A program made the position numbers and the translations under genes. The notes under the pieces are model-generated. The model searched no databases and had not been told where the DNA came from. It was given only the letters and a program-made list of their open reading frames with translations. A stretch of DNA of 59,441 nt, from contig VGTK01000011.1 of NCBI GenBank assembly GCA_016874715.1, forward strand, positions 1 to 59,441, read 5' to 3'. Shown here one piece after another: positions 34,385 to 43,486 of this stretch (position 1 is the first letter of the stretch; every line of letters starts with the position of its first letter). The stretch comes from Deltaproteobacteria bacterium (GTDB taxonomy: Bacteria > Desulfobacterota > Binatia > UBA12015).

Positions 34385-35273
34385 CCAGGCCGTCCGGGCA
34401 GGCACGAAGTCGCGGCGCGGAGCGGAGGATCCGGCGATCGTTCGCTGGACGCTGATCTTCCTCGCGTTCCTCGCGATGATCATCCTTGTCGTCATCCCGC
34501 TGGCGAACGTCTTCTACGAGGCGTTCGCGAAGGGAGTCGGAACGTACTGGGACAATCTCTACAACGATCCCGACACGTTGTCGGCGATCCTCATGACGCT
34601 CAAGGTCGCCCCGGCCGCGGTGCTACTGAACGTCGTCTTCGGCTTCGCGGCGGCCTGGACGATCGCGCGCTTCCGGTTCCAGGGCCGGACGCTCCTCACC
34701 TCGCTCATCGACCTGCCGTTCGCGGTGTCGCCGGTGGTCGCCGGCCTGCTGTTCGTCCTCCTCTTCGGCCTGCAGGGGCTCTTCGGCCAGTGGCTGCGGG
34801 ACGAGGGCATCAGAATCATCTTCACCTGGCCCGGACTCGTGCTGGCGACCACGTTCGTGACCTTCCCGATCGTGGCGCGCGAGCTGATCCCGCTCATGGA
34901 GGCGACCGGATCCGACGAGGAGGTCGCCGCGGTGAGCCTCGGCGCCCGCTGGTGGTCGCTTCTCTGGCGGGTGACGTTGCCGAACATCAAGTGGGGAATT
35001 CTCTACGGCGTGATCCTGTGTAACGCGCGTGCGATGGGCGAGTTCGGCGCCGTTGCGGTGGTGTCGGGCCGCATCACTGGGCAGACCGACACCATGCCGC
35101 TCCGCGTGGAGAAGCTGTTCCAGGAGTACAACCTGCCCGGTGCGTTCGCGGTGGCGTCCGTCCTGACGCTGCTCGCGCTGATCACGCTGGTCCTCAAGGG
35201 CACGCTCGAGTGGCGTACGCGTCGCGAGATCGCGGAGGCCGCGCGCCTCAGAACCGCGCGGAGCGAGGCATAG
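34377..35273 (+). CDS. cysW: sulfate ABC transporter permease CysW
   Basis: 298 residues from ATG 34377, overlapping cysT by 8 bases. Six TM helices; IDLPFAVSPVVAGLLFVLLF and the EAA loop SDEEVAAVSLGARWWSLLWR are characteristic. It forms the heterodimeric permease with CysT. The end is followed by a 60-base gap to cysA. Confidence 0.96.
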   Translation: MSDQAVRAGTKSRRGAEDPAIVRWTLIFLAFLAMIILVVIPLANVFYEAFAKGVGTYWDNLYNDPDTLSAILMTLKVAPAAVLLNVVFGFAAAWTIARFRFQGRTLLTSLIDLPFAVSPVVAGLLFVLLFGLQGLFGQWLRDEGIRIIFTWPGLVLATTFVTFPIVARELIPLMEATGSDEEVAAVSLGARWWSLLWRVTLPNIKWGILYGVILCNARAMGEFGAVAVVSGRITGQTDTMPLRVEKLFQEYNLPGAFAVASVLTLLALITLVLKGTLEWRTRREIAEAARLRTARSEA

Positions 35274-35333
35274 CCGAGCGACGAGGCCCATCGGTGCGCC
35301 GCACCGGGGGCGAAACCAGATCGGAGGTGAGGC

Positions 35334-36395
35334 ATGAGCATCACGGCCAAGAACATCGTCAAGAAGTTTGGCTCGTTCACGGCCCTCGACGACGTCACGC
35401 TCGAAGTCGGCGGCGGACAGCTGGTCGCCGTCCTCGGCCCGTCGGGCTCCGGCAAGTCGACGCTGCTGCGCATCATCGCGGGCCTCGAGCTGCCGGACTC
35501 GGGAACGGTCCTCTATCAGGACGAGGAGGTCACCGACTCGCACGTGCGCGAGCGCAACGTCGGCTTCGTGTTCCAGCACTACGCGCTGTTCCGGCACATG
35601 AACGTGTTCGAGAACATCGCGTTCGGACTGCGCGTCCGGCGCTGGCCGAAGGACAAGGTCGAGCAACGGGTCAACGAGCTGATCCAGCTGGTGCAGCTGG
35701 AAGGCCTGGGACGGTCCCTCCCGTCCCAGCTTTCCGGTGGCCAGCGCCAGCGCGTGGCGCTGGCCCGCGCGCTCGCGCCGTCCCCCAAGGTCCTGCTGCT
35801 CGACGAGCCGTTCGGCGCGCTCGACGCGAAGGTCCGCACCGAGCTGCGCCAGTGGCTGCGGCGCCTGCACGAGGAGATCCACGTGACGAGCCTGTTCGTC
35901 ACGCACGACCAGGAGGAGGCCTTCGAGGTCGCCGACCAGGTCGTCGTCATGAACCACGGCAAGATCGAGCAGGTCGGCGCGCCGGGAGAGATCTTCGAGC
36001 ACCCGGCGAACCCCTTCGTGATGGACTTCCTCGGCGACGTGAACGTCTTCCACGGCCGCGTCGAGGGCGGCCGCGTCATGCTGGGCGACCTCGAGGTCGA
36101 CTATCCCGACCAGCCGCAGCAGGAGGGCCGCAGGGCAACCGCGTTCGTGCGCTCGCACGAACTCGAGATCCAGCGCTCGTGGAACGGCGCGAGCTCGACG
36201 CTGAAGGCCGAGGTGGTGCAGGTGAGCCCGGCGCGAGGCGTAGTGAAGGTCCGGCTCATCGCCGCAGACTTCGGCCTCGCGCTCAACGTGGATGTCGGCT
36301 GGGAGCGCTTTTCGGAGCTGAGACTCGGTGTCGGCGACTGCGTGTACGTGGCCCCGCGACGGGTGCGGGTCTTCGTCGATGACTACTCGATCTGA
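35334..36395 (+). CDS. cysA: sulfate ABC transporter ATP-binding protein CysA
   Basis: 353 residues with GGAGGTGAGG before the ATG. Walker [10 protein letters not shown] (35-43), Q-loop VFQHYALF, signature [17 protein letters not shown], Walker [13 protein letters not shown], switch H in [13 protein letters not shown]. The C-terminal TOBE-like domain (about 240-353) is typical for CysA regulation. It energises CysTW-mediated sulfate import. Confidence 0.97.
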   Translation: MSITAKNIVKKFGSFTALDDVTLEVGGGQLVAVLGPSGSGKSTLLRIIAGLELPDSGTVLYQDEEVTDSHVRERNVGFVFQHYALFRHMNVFENIAFGLRVRRWPKDKVEQRVNELIQLVQLEGLGRSLPSQLSGGQRQRVALARALAPSPKVLLLDEPFGALDAKVRTELRQWLRRLHEEIHVTSLFVTHDQEEAFEVADQVVVMNHGKIEQVGAPGEIFEHPANPFVMDFLGDVNVFHGRVEGGRVMLGDLEVDYPDQPQQEGRRATAFVRSHELEIQRSWNGASSTLKAEVVQVSPARGVVKVRLIAADFGLALNVDVGWERFSELRLGVGDCVYVAPRRVRVFVDDYSI

Positions 36396-36441
36396 ACGCG
36401 CCGCAGCGCGCCGGAGCCCTTCCGGAACGGAGGAGATCCCG

Positions 36442-36633
36442 ATGAGCACGAAGCGAGACCTTGCGGAGTCGATCGGCCGGGACGAGCGCGCGGAGGACGC
36501 GATCGAGCGCATCCGCGCCGCGCTGCACGGCCTGCGCTGCGGCGCGGTGACAGCGCTCGTGCAGGACGGCGTCGTCGTCCTGGTCGAGCGCACGGAGAAG
36601 GTGCGCCTGCCGCGGCGCGCGAGCCCTGTGTAG
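36442..36633 (+). CDS. YezD-family small protein (DUF2292)
   Basis: 63 residues from ATG 36442; GGAGG precedes it. The core AALHGLRCGAVTALVQDGVV and ERTEKVRL is the DUF2292/YezD signature. The family lies near sulfur-assimilation genes in many bacteria and its role is unknown. Location 46 bases after cysA supports membership in the operon. Confidence 0.85.
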   Translation: MSTKRDLAESIGRDERAEDAIERIRAALHGLRCGAVTALVQDGVVVLVERTEKVRLPRRASPV

Positions 36634-36718
36634 GGCCGCCGCGCTTGCCCCAGTAAATCCTTTCCATCCGCTGACCGGACCACCGGAGGCAACGCGAAAC
36701 CAGACAAGGAACCTCTTG

Positions 36719-38323
36719 ATGGATCTTCGATCAATACCATCATCTCGTCGCCCTGGCCCCGCCGTATCGACCGCCCGCGAGTCGGCGCCGCGCGACCGCG
36801 TCCGGCCGGCGCGCCGCGCCGCGGTACGGCTGGGCGCGAACCTGGTGCTCCTGGCTCTCGTCCTGCCGCTCGCCGCGGCGCAGCAGGCTCGGGGCCAGGA
36901 GGAGAAGCTCTCCGGCCGATTGCTGGTCGCGGCGGAAGCGTCGCCGCGCCCGTCCGCGACGCCGGCGGCAGGCGCGGCGGCCGAGGCGACCGCCGCGCCC
37001 AGGGACTACTACGTGCGGGCGCGTGGCTACCGCGTCGTGCCCGATACCGACCCGCCACGCTACGTCCGCGATGCCGCGAGGACCGGCATCGGGCTGCTCG
37101 AGGACCTCTCCTGGCTCGATCTCGGCTTCGAGCACCGGATGCGCTTCGAGTACCGCGACAACAGCTTCCTGCGGACGCCGCAGGCCGGCCAGGACTACCC
37201 GTTCCTGCTCCGGACGCGCGCGTTTCTGGGCGTCAAGAAGATCCTGGACCCCTTCCGGATGTCCATCGAGGTCCAGGACTCACAGTGGGAGAACAGCATC
37301 TACCCGAACACCAACCGGGAGGTGAACCAGGTCGAGCCCATCCAGCTCTACGGGGAGCTGTACTTCGACGACGCCTTCGGCAGCGATCGCCCGCTGTACG
37401 TGCGCGGCGGGCGCATGGCGTTCGAACTCGTCGACCGCCGCCTGATCGCGAACAACGAGTTTCGCAACACGACCAACAACTTCCAGGGCGTGCGCGCACA
37501 CTGGGGGAAGATGACGAGCGACTGGGACCTCGACCTGCTGGCGATGCAGCCGATCGACCGCCTGCTGTACGACTTCGACGAGACCTTCGAGGACCTCTGG
37601 CTCTACGGCTTCGCCGGAACGTGGCGCCGCTGGTCGGAAGTCGCGACGCTGCAGCCCTACTGGTTCGGCCTGTCGCAGGGCAGCACCGACGCGAAGCCAC
37701 GCGGCAACTTCGCCATCCAGACGACGGGCGCACGCGCGTACGGCGTCGTCGGCCAGACGGGGTGGGACTGGGACGTCGACCTCGTCTACCAGTTCGGTGA
37801 CTGGATCGACGGCCAGAAGCAGCGCGCGGGGGCGGCCGCGCTCGAGGTCGGCTACACCGTCGAGGACTGGTCCTGGAAGCCTCGCTTCAGCGCGTTCTTG
37901 GGCTACGGGACCGGCGACCGCGATCCGGACGACGACGTCAACAACTCGTTCAACTCCCTGTACGGCTTCAACCAGCCGTGGTCGCGCAACGACTACTTCT
38001 CGTGGGACAACGCGATCCAGCCGAAGGCTCGGCTCGAGTTCACGCCGGTGAAGGACATGCTGGTCGACCTCGGGTACGGGGCCTTCTGGCTGGCCAGCGC
38101 GAAGGCCGCCTGGCAGCGTGCCCAGCTACGCGACCCGACCGGACAGAGCGGGACGTTCCTCGGCAACGAGTTCGACGCCCGCGTCCGCTACAAGGTGTTC
38201 GGGCGCGTCACGTTCGATGTCAGCTACTCGCGCTTCAACCCCGGCGGCTTCCCGAAGAAGCTCGGCAAGCCTCTGGCCAGCAACTTCGTCTACTTCCAGG
38301 TCACGCTGAACGCGCTCGAGTGA
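36719..38323 (+). CDS. outer-membrane beta-barrel, alginate-export-like porin
   Basis: 534 residues from ATG 36719 with AAGGA nine bases upstream. A twin-Arg-rich N-region precedes a signal peptide (LVLLALVLPLAAAQQARGQ). The rest alternates aromatic beta-strands as in Alginate_exp barrels: FEHRMRFEYRDNSFLR, QDYPFLLRTRAFLGVKKI, LIANNEFRNTTNNFQGVRAH, and a C-terminal strand ending in NFVYFQVTLNALE. It lies 85 bases after the YezD gene, so it may supply sulfate or sulfonates across the outer membrane as part of the sulfate unit; this is inference from context. Confidence 0.82.
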   Translation: MDLRSIPSSRRPGPAVSTARESAPRDRVRPARRAAVRLGANLVLLALVLPLAAAQQARGQEEKLSGRLLVAAEASPRPSATPAAGAAAEATAAPRDYYVRARGYRVVPDTDPPRYVRDAARTGIGLLEDLSWLDLGFEHRMRFEYRDNSFLRTPQAGQDYPFLLRTRAFLGVKKILDPFRMSIEVQDSQWENSIYPNTNREVNQVEPIQLYGELYFDDAFGSDRPLYVRGGRMAFELVDRRLIANNEFRNTTNNFQGVRAHWGKMTSDWDLDLLAMQPIDRLLYDFDETFEDLWLYGFAGTWRRWSEVATLQPYWFGLSQGSTDAKPRGNFAIQTTGARAYGVVGQTGWDWDVDLVYQFGDWIDGQKQRAGAAALEVGYTVEDWSWKPRFSAFLGYGTGDRDPDDDVNNSFNSLYGFNQPWSRNDYFSWDNAIQPKARLEFTPVKDMLVDLGYGAFWLASAKAAWQRAQLRDPTGQSGTFLGNEFDARVRYKVFGRVTFDVSYSRFNPGGFPKKLGKPLASNFVYFQVTLNALE

Positions 38324-38363
38324 GCGCGCCGCGCTCGTACTCGCACGCCGACCTGGCTCGAGC

Positions 38364-38981
38364 CTACCGTCCCGAGCGTGCGAACACGCCCAGCCAGTTG
38401 TTGAACGGTGTCCGGCCCCAGCAGGGTCGAATCGTTCCCTGCAACCCGGCGGACTCCAGTTGCTCCTGCACCCAGTCGGCGGTCGGATACGCCACCGCCG
38501 CATCGAGCGTCCAGCGGACTGCGGCGCTGAACCAGTCCACCGCGCGCGACAGCCGGTAGCGCCACCCCGGCGCACGCAGCGTGGAGCGAACGACGAGCCG
38601 CCCGTCGGCGTTCACCCGTTCCGCCGCGGCACGCAGCAGCGCCGCCTGTTCCCCCCGGTCGAGGTACTGCAGCAGGTCGAGCAAGGCGACGCTGCCGTCG
38701 TGCGCCGGGAGCTGATCGCGTGCATCGTGGACCGTGAAGCGCAGATCTGGTCCGTGCGCTCGTGCCGCGTCGCGCGCGATGGCGATCTTCCGCGCGTCGC
38801 AGTCCAGGCCGAGAATAGGGAAGCGCAGGCCGCGTGCGCGGAGACAGAAGGCGCTGAGTCCCATCCCGCACCCCACGGCGAGCAGCGGATCCGTCGCGCA
38901 CTTGCACCACGAGTACCACCGGGGCTCGCCGCGCGGAAAGAGTGCCGCCAGGGCGCGGGATGTCGCGTCGCGCTCGCTTAC
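38364..38981 (-). pseudogene. SAM-dependent methyltransferase, 5' damaged
   Basis: A class I methyltransferase body is clear from 38876 down: VGCGMGLSAFCLRARG, ILGLDCDARKIAIARD, DARDQLPAHDGSVALLDLLQ. In-frame upstream codons up to 38981 also look genuine (SERDATSRALAALFPRGEP, then RWYSWCKCATDP) but no start codon is left: the codon where GTG overlapping the upstream stop would be expected is GTA. About 20 residues between ATDP and LLAVGCG also seem missing. A shortened protein from 38876 would lack the N-terminal helices. It originally partnered the flippase-like gene next to it. Confidence 0.6.
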
Positions 38982-39572
38982 GCCGCCGCCTCCGCGCGCA
39001 ACGGCAGCAGGAGCGCGCCGGCGGCCGCGACCGCCGCCAGCACCGCGAAGCCGGCGAGCGACCCCAGCACGGCCGGCGCGGGCGGGACGTCGTACCAGCG
39101 ACCGAGCAGGGACTCGAACGCCTTCTCCCGCACGCCCAGGCCGGCGATTGTGATCGGGAGTACGGCCAGCATGTCGGCGATCACGATGGCAGCGGCGAGC
39201 CCACCGGTCGGCGCCGCGGCGGCCAGCGCGCGCGGCGCCGACGAAGATGCCTTAGTGAGCCACCGCCATCGGCACCGCGACAAGCACGGCAAGCGCCGTC
39301 CGTGGCGACCGTGCCACCTGCGTGATGTAGGCGAGCGCCCGGTCGTGCCAGGCGGGGACGAGGACGCGGACGGCGACGGCGGCGAAGCCGTTGCTCACCA
39401 GCGCCACCCGCGTCGCGTCGGTCCCGAGCGTGCCGATCGACAACAAGCCGACGGCATTTTCCTGGAGATGCGCCCGCAAGAAAAACGCGAAGGGAAGATC
39501 GCACGCGCTCGCGCGCAGGCAGGCCTGCCAGCGCACCGCGCCGAGCGCCACCGCGGCGGCCGCCGCGGCCAT
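38978..39572 (-). pseudogene. flippase-like (lysylphosphatidylglycerol synthase TM-type) membrane protein remnant
   Basis: Two frames together give part of a UPF0104-like protein: ALGAVRWQACLRAS, FFLRAHLQENAVGLLSIGTL, GTDATRVALVSNGFAAV in one frame (to 39252), and IVIADMLAVLPITIAGLGVR, EKAFESLLGRWYDVPPAPAV in the other (39292-38978). The N-terminal 60-70 residues are replaced by IS110 sequence, a middle part is missing, and a frameshift lies near 39250-39290. It cannot be functional. Confidence 0.75.
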
Positions 39573-39575
39573 CCA

Positions 39576-40114
39576 TCAGGGCCGCACGACGCGCGTCTCT
39601 GCGAACCCCAGCCGCAGGCGTGCCGAGGCCGCGCGTGAGGTGCCCGAGCCCCGCACCGCGCAGCAGGGCCTTGGCGGCACCGACCTGGGCGCTCTGCAGG
39701 CGCACGAAGTGGCGCCTGCGCGAGAGCGTGGCCCGAAGCTGGCCGACCTTGCGCCGGGGAACGTGAACGATCGAACGGTAGATCCCCCGGGCGCAGTCCC
39801 TCGCAGAGCTCGAACGCATCGCGGCGGTCGCTCTTCCGGTTGGGGCGATGCGCCTTGAGCAGCACCTCGTGGGCGTCGACGACCACCGGCGCGAGCCCGA
39901 GCCGGCTCAGCTGGCGAGCAACGAAGAAGGCAACTGCCCCGGTCTCGAGATCGACCTGGGTCCAGGCCCCCAGGCCGTGCGTAGCCACCAGCGCGGAGAC
40001 CCCTGCCGGTGTAGACGCTACCTCGCCCTGCGCAACGACTTTCCCTGCCGCGTCCTCGATCACGAACGTGCTCTTCCTGCTGCGCACGTCCAGTCCCACG
40101 TCGTACGTTGCCAT
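39576..40114 (-). mobile_element. truncated IS110-family transposase
   Basis: From ATG 40114 the N-terminal RuvC-like domain is intact: YDVGLDVRSRKSTFVIED (first catalytic Asp), ETGAVAFFVARQL, VVDAHEVLLKAHRPNRKSDR, RDAFELCEGL. A +1 shift at the C/G run near 39784-39790 changes frame, after which RGIYRSIVHVPRRKVGQLRA and SRRRHFVRLQSAQVGAAKAL continue to about 39590. The C-terminal Tnp domain with the catalytic Ser is absent. The element is dead and is joined to the flippase remnant. The frameshift alone could be a sequencing error; the truncation is not. Confidence 0.88.
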
Positions 40115-40254
40115 CGGGCTGCTCCTCCCTCGCTTGGGGCTCCGTCTCGGATGACCCAGTGGTCCTCCGCGAACCTTTTCGCGGTCGCGGAGGGGCAGCC
40201 CGTCTTCATTGCCACAAAGCTACAAACACCAACTTTATGCCGCCTGCCCGCCCC
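40115..40254 (-). ncRNA. IS110 non-coding end with hairpin, possible bridge-RNA remnant
   Basis: IS110 elements carry a non-coding end next to the transposase start that can encode the bridge (seek) RNA. This interval has a strong stem CCTCCGCG / CGCGGAGG (40164-40171 and 40186-40193) with a 14-base loop. It ends in a 33-bp sequence (40222-40254) that recurs at 46518-46550. RNA function is inferred from the family only. Confidence 0.35.
40222..40254 (+). repeat. 33-bp repeat at gene break point, copy 1
   Basis: Matches 46518-46550 at 29 of 33 bases in the same orientation (core CAACTTTATGCCGC). Both copies sit where a host gene stops matching its family, so it is probably the end of a mobile element or its target. 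Confidence 0.6.
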
Positions 40255-41930
40255 TCGCCCGCCTGCAGCTCGACCAGGGGCGAGAGCGTGCAGGACTTGC
40301 CGCCGCACGCGACCGTGTTGCCCGCGATGGTCGGCGTGACGAGCGCCAGATCACCTTGCAGCGGGCTCGCGAGCAGGGCCTCTCCGACGCGGCACTGCTC
40401 GCCGCCGCACCCGAGCAGGTTGTCGCGCAGCACCGCAGCGGAGTGTCCGCTGCCGTCGGTCCCCTCGAGCGACGCCAGCACCGCCGCCTGGCAGCGCGTG
40501 CCGGTGCAACCCGAGAGGTTTCGCGCGATGCCTAGGCTCGAAGTCTGGAGAGACGCGCCGCGCCAGCCGGTGACCACGCCGACTACGCACTCCTCGGCGT
40601 CGAGGTCTGCTGCTTGCCCTCGATCGCGAGACCGCCGAGAGTAAGTGCACCGCCGGCCTCGCCGCCGAGGAGCCCGTAGACGCCGCAGCCCTTTCCCTCG
40701 CAGGTCACCACGTCGTCGGAGAGCGCGACCGCTCCCGCCTCCACGGATCCGCCGCCGATGCCGTAGCGCACCGCGACGATGCACGACTCGCCCTCGCGGG
40801 ACGCGCGATTACGCTACAGGCCCGCGGAGCGCAGCGTTGCCGACTCGCCGCCGAGCGACAGCGCGGCATCCACGAAGCAGCCTCGCCCACGCAGTCGCCG
40901 AGGTTGTCGGTCAGCTCGGCGCCGTCGATCAAGGCGCTGCCCTGTGCGTACCGATCGACGAGCGCGCGTACGGCGCAGCCGTCGCCGCTGCAGCGCAGCT
41001 CGTTCGACGCGACCACCAGGCGCTGCACGGCGACCGACTCCGCGAAGACGCCGACCACGCGGCCGGCGGAGCAGCCGTTGCCCTCGCACGACGCGACGTT
41101 CTCGGCGATCGTGACGCGCGTCATCTCGAGCGCGCCCGAGCTCGCCGTGGCGGCGGGAGAGAGCGGTACGCCGCCGTCGGTCGCCATCGCGATCGCTGCG
41201 GCACCGAGCGTGCAGGAGTCGCTCGCGCACCGCACGTGGCTGCTCTTGATCCTGGTCTTGCGGACGGTGAGCGCGCCGCCGAACAGCGTGTGGATCGGCG
41301 TACCGTCGAAGGTGCCGCCGCACTCCTCGCCAGTGCAGCTCGCCCCGTTGCGCGGCACGCGGCACGCGGGAAAGCGGAGTGCTCCCGAGCCGTGCTGCTC
41401 GATCGCGCTGCCGCCGGTCGAGCAGCGCGCCCCCGTGCAGCCGACGTCGCCGCGCGCAAGCGTCAGGTGCTCGAACGCCACGTCGACGCCGCCCTCGCCG
41501 TGCTGGTCGACGTGGAACAGCCGGCCGCCGTTACCTGGGATCGCGGGATCGCCGAGCGCGTTCTCGACCACCGTGCGCAGGCCCTTGCCGCGCACGACCA
41601 GGGACTCGGTGACGTCGAGATCGCCGCCGGCGTTGCCGTCCTCGCCGCGAGGCTGCCGCGTCAAGCGATGGTCACGCTACGCCGGAGCACGATCACGCAG
41701 GGACGCGATCGTACGCCTGCGATGCACTCGCCCGGCGCGCGGCCCGATGACCGGTTCAGGTTCGCGGCGATCACCCCCTCGCGCAGAGAGCAGAGGCCTT
41801 CGTCGGCAACGACGTCGTTGCCGGTGGAGACGGCACTGCGCGCCGCCGCGGCCTCGCCCACGAGGGACGCGAAGAGGTCCAGCGCACACGTCGAGCTGGT
41901 CAAGATGCTGCGGATCGGCGACGGGCTCAT
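40255..41930 (-). pseudogene. secreted CSLREG-type protein with CxGxxC repeats, frameshifted
   Basis: The start region (41930) holds STGNDVVADEGLCSLREGVI and AANLNRSSGRAPGEC, the CSLREA entry motif. A frameshift near 41661 leads into a long frame with a repeating motif: CTGARC, CTGEEC, CASDSC, CEGNGC, CSGDGC. Further shifts near 40870 and 40600 lead to CEGKGC, CTGTRC, CGGEQC and CGGKSC. Units recur every 40-60 residues on predicted beta-helix turns. No signal peptide is in frame. The end is replaced by the IS110-associated 33-bp repeat. Several frameshifts make it a pseudogene, though sequencing error could explain some. Confidence 0.7.
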
Positions 41931-42040
41931 GACGTCTCTCCTCGGCCGCCCGGTGGGCCGGCCGACGGAGCAGACGCCGCGAACGCGTCAGCGGATTGCG
42001 CGACCCGGCGCGCGCGGCGAGACGAGCCGGCTCCGGCCGC

Positions 42041-43258
42041 TCACCCGCAGAGACACTTGCCGTCGACTGCGACGCAGATCGAGTTCGCGCCGTTGCACGT
42101 GCCGCCGCAGGTCGGGAACGGCTCGCCACCGGAGCAGTGCTCGACGCAGATGCATGTGCTGCTGCCGAGAGCCGTGCAGCTGACGTTCGGGACGCCGCCG
42201 CCGCACGAGTCGACCGCGCACGCGGGCGCTTCGCCGCCGCAGAACGGTGGGACGCACATCGCCGGGAACCCCGGGACGGGACCGACGCACGTCCAGCGCT
42301 CGGGGCACTCCCGACCGCAGGGGCTGGGCGGTGGCTCGGAGGCGCACGCGCAGTAATCGACAACGCTGAACCTGAAGCTGTAGCAGCTCGTCCCCGCGGG
42401 ACAGTCGCCCGCACCGCAGGCATCGAACTGCTCGCCGCACGGCTGGCTCGCGATCGGCAGACAGCCGCACGCAGGGTACGGACCGCCCCCGGTGCGCGAG
42501 CACTCCTCTCCGGACGGACACTCACCGTTGCAAACCGGTGCGGTGTCGCCGCACGGCTGGCTCGGCGAGACGCAGGTACAGCCGAAGGTCGGGTTGCCGC
42601 CGCAGACCGCGTCGCCCGGACAGGTGCCGCCGCACGTCGGCGTCGAGGTGCCGCAGGTTCCGCCGCCGAGCGTGAGGTCGTCGCAGTCGGCGATCTGCGG
42701 AGCAGCGGCGTTCACGCCGAGGAAGAAGTCGACGTCGTCGCGCCGGATGGCATCGTTCTCGAAGATGGTGCACACGCGCTCGTTGCCCCACTCGACGCGC
42801 ACCGCGACCGCCCCCTCGGGCTCGGCCAGCGCGAGCCCCGCGGTGCGGGCGCGCACACGGAGCCCGCTCGCGCCACGCAGCACCGCCGTCGCCAGCGCAC
42901 CGCCGCCCGGCCTGGCCGAAGGGTTCACGTACGCGTAGCTGACGCGCGGCGCAGAGCGCACAAGCCAGCCCGGACGACCCTGGCCGGGAGATGCCGAGAA
43001 CGTCGACGTCTGCTGCGAGGTACGCCCGAAGAGCGTGATCACCATGCCGGTGAGCGACGGGTCGTCCGCCCCGCCCGGTGCCGGGATCGCGTTCACGTCG
43101 CGCAGCGCCAGGATCATCGTACCGCCGGCTGGCGTTCGACGCAGCCGGAGCTGCGCTCCCGACGTCACGTGATCGGCCGCCGACGCGGCGCCTGCCTCCA
43201 GGGCGACGAGCAGCGGCAGCAGCAGCACAACGGTTCCAGAGCGGCCCGGACATCGCAT
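42041..43258 (-). CDS. secreted Cys-rich protein
   Basis: 405 residues with a signal peptide (VVLLLPLLVALEAGAASA). Residues 30-180 are a beta domain. From about 195 to the end, 40 or so Cys occur in repeats of the form CGG-x-CP-x-G/D-x-x-C (TCGGTCPGDAVCGG, CNGECPSGEECSRT, GAGDCPAGTSCYS, TCGGTCNGANSICV), likely disulfide knots. Such proteins are common, with unknown role, in deltaproteobacterial genomes. It is intact although both neighbours are broken. Two 15-bp tandem repeats lie 60-90 bases upstream. Confidence 0.75.
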   Translation of the reverse strand: MRCPGRSGTVVLLLPLLVALEAGAASAADHVTSGAQLRLRRTPAGGTMILALRDVNAIPAPGGADDPSLTGMVITLFGRTSQQTSTFSASPGQGRPGWLVRSAPRVSYAYVNPSARPGGGALATAVLRGASGLRVRARTAGLALAEPEGAVAVRVEWGNERVCTIFENDAIRRDDVDFFLGVNAAAPQIADCDDLTLGGGTCGTSTPTCGGTCPGDAVCGGNPTFGCTCVSPSQPCGDTAPVCNGECPSGEECSRTGGGPYPACGCLPIASQPCGEQFDACGAGDCPAGTSCYSFRFSVVDYCACASEPPPSPCGRECPERWTCVGPVPGFPAMCVPPFCGGEAPACAVDSCGGGVPNVSCTALGSSTCICVEHCSGGEPFPTCGGTCNGANSICVAVDGKCLCG

Positions 43259-43318
43259 GGGCGTCCCCCCGTCTGACGGTCTGCCAGGCGCCTACGCCCG
43301 ATCGGACCGTGGGTCAAC

Positions 43319-43348
43319 GATCAAATCTCCGCCGATCAAGTCTCCGCC
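43319..43348. repeat. two 15-bp tandem repeats upstream of the Cys-rich gene
   Basis: GATCAAATCTCCGCC (43319-43333) and GATCAAGTCTCCGCC (43334-43348), one base different. On the minus strand they read GGCGGAGAYTTGATC twice, in the promoter region of the gene starting at 43258. They may be paired regulator sites. Confidence 0.5.
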
Positions 43349-43486
43349 GAAGCCCCAACCGTGAGGTCGGTCTTTGACCGTCCCGGGAGGATCGACCCCG
43401 CCACGACCCGCTGGTGTCGGCTTGCCTGCCCGAGCTTGCGAGACCAGCGAAACGGTGCGGAGGTATCGAGCCGCACGGCGCCGCAG

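Noticed and set aside
32213..34495. 760-codon minus-strand frame opposite the sulfate genes
   Set aside because: It mirrors sbp-cysT, which match known proteins residue by residue; the antisense product has no recognisable family.
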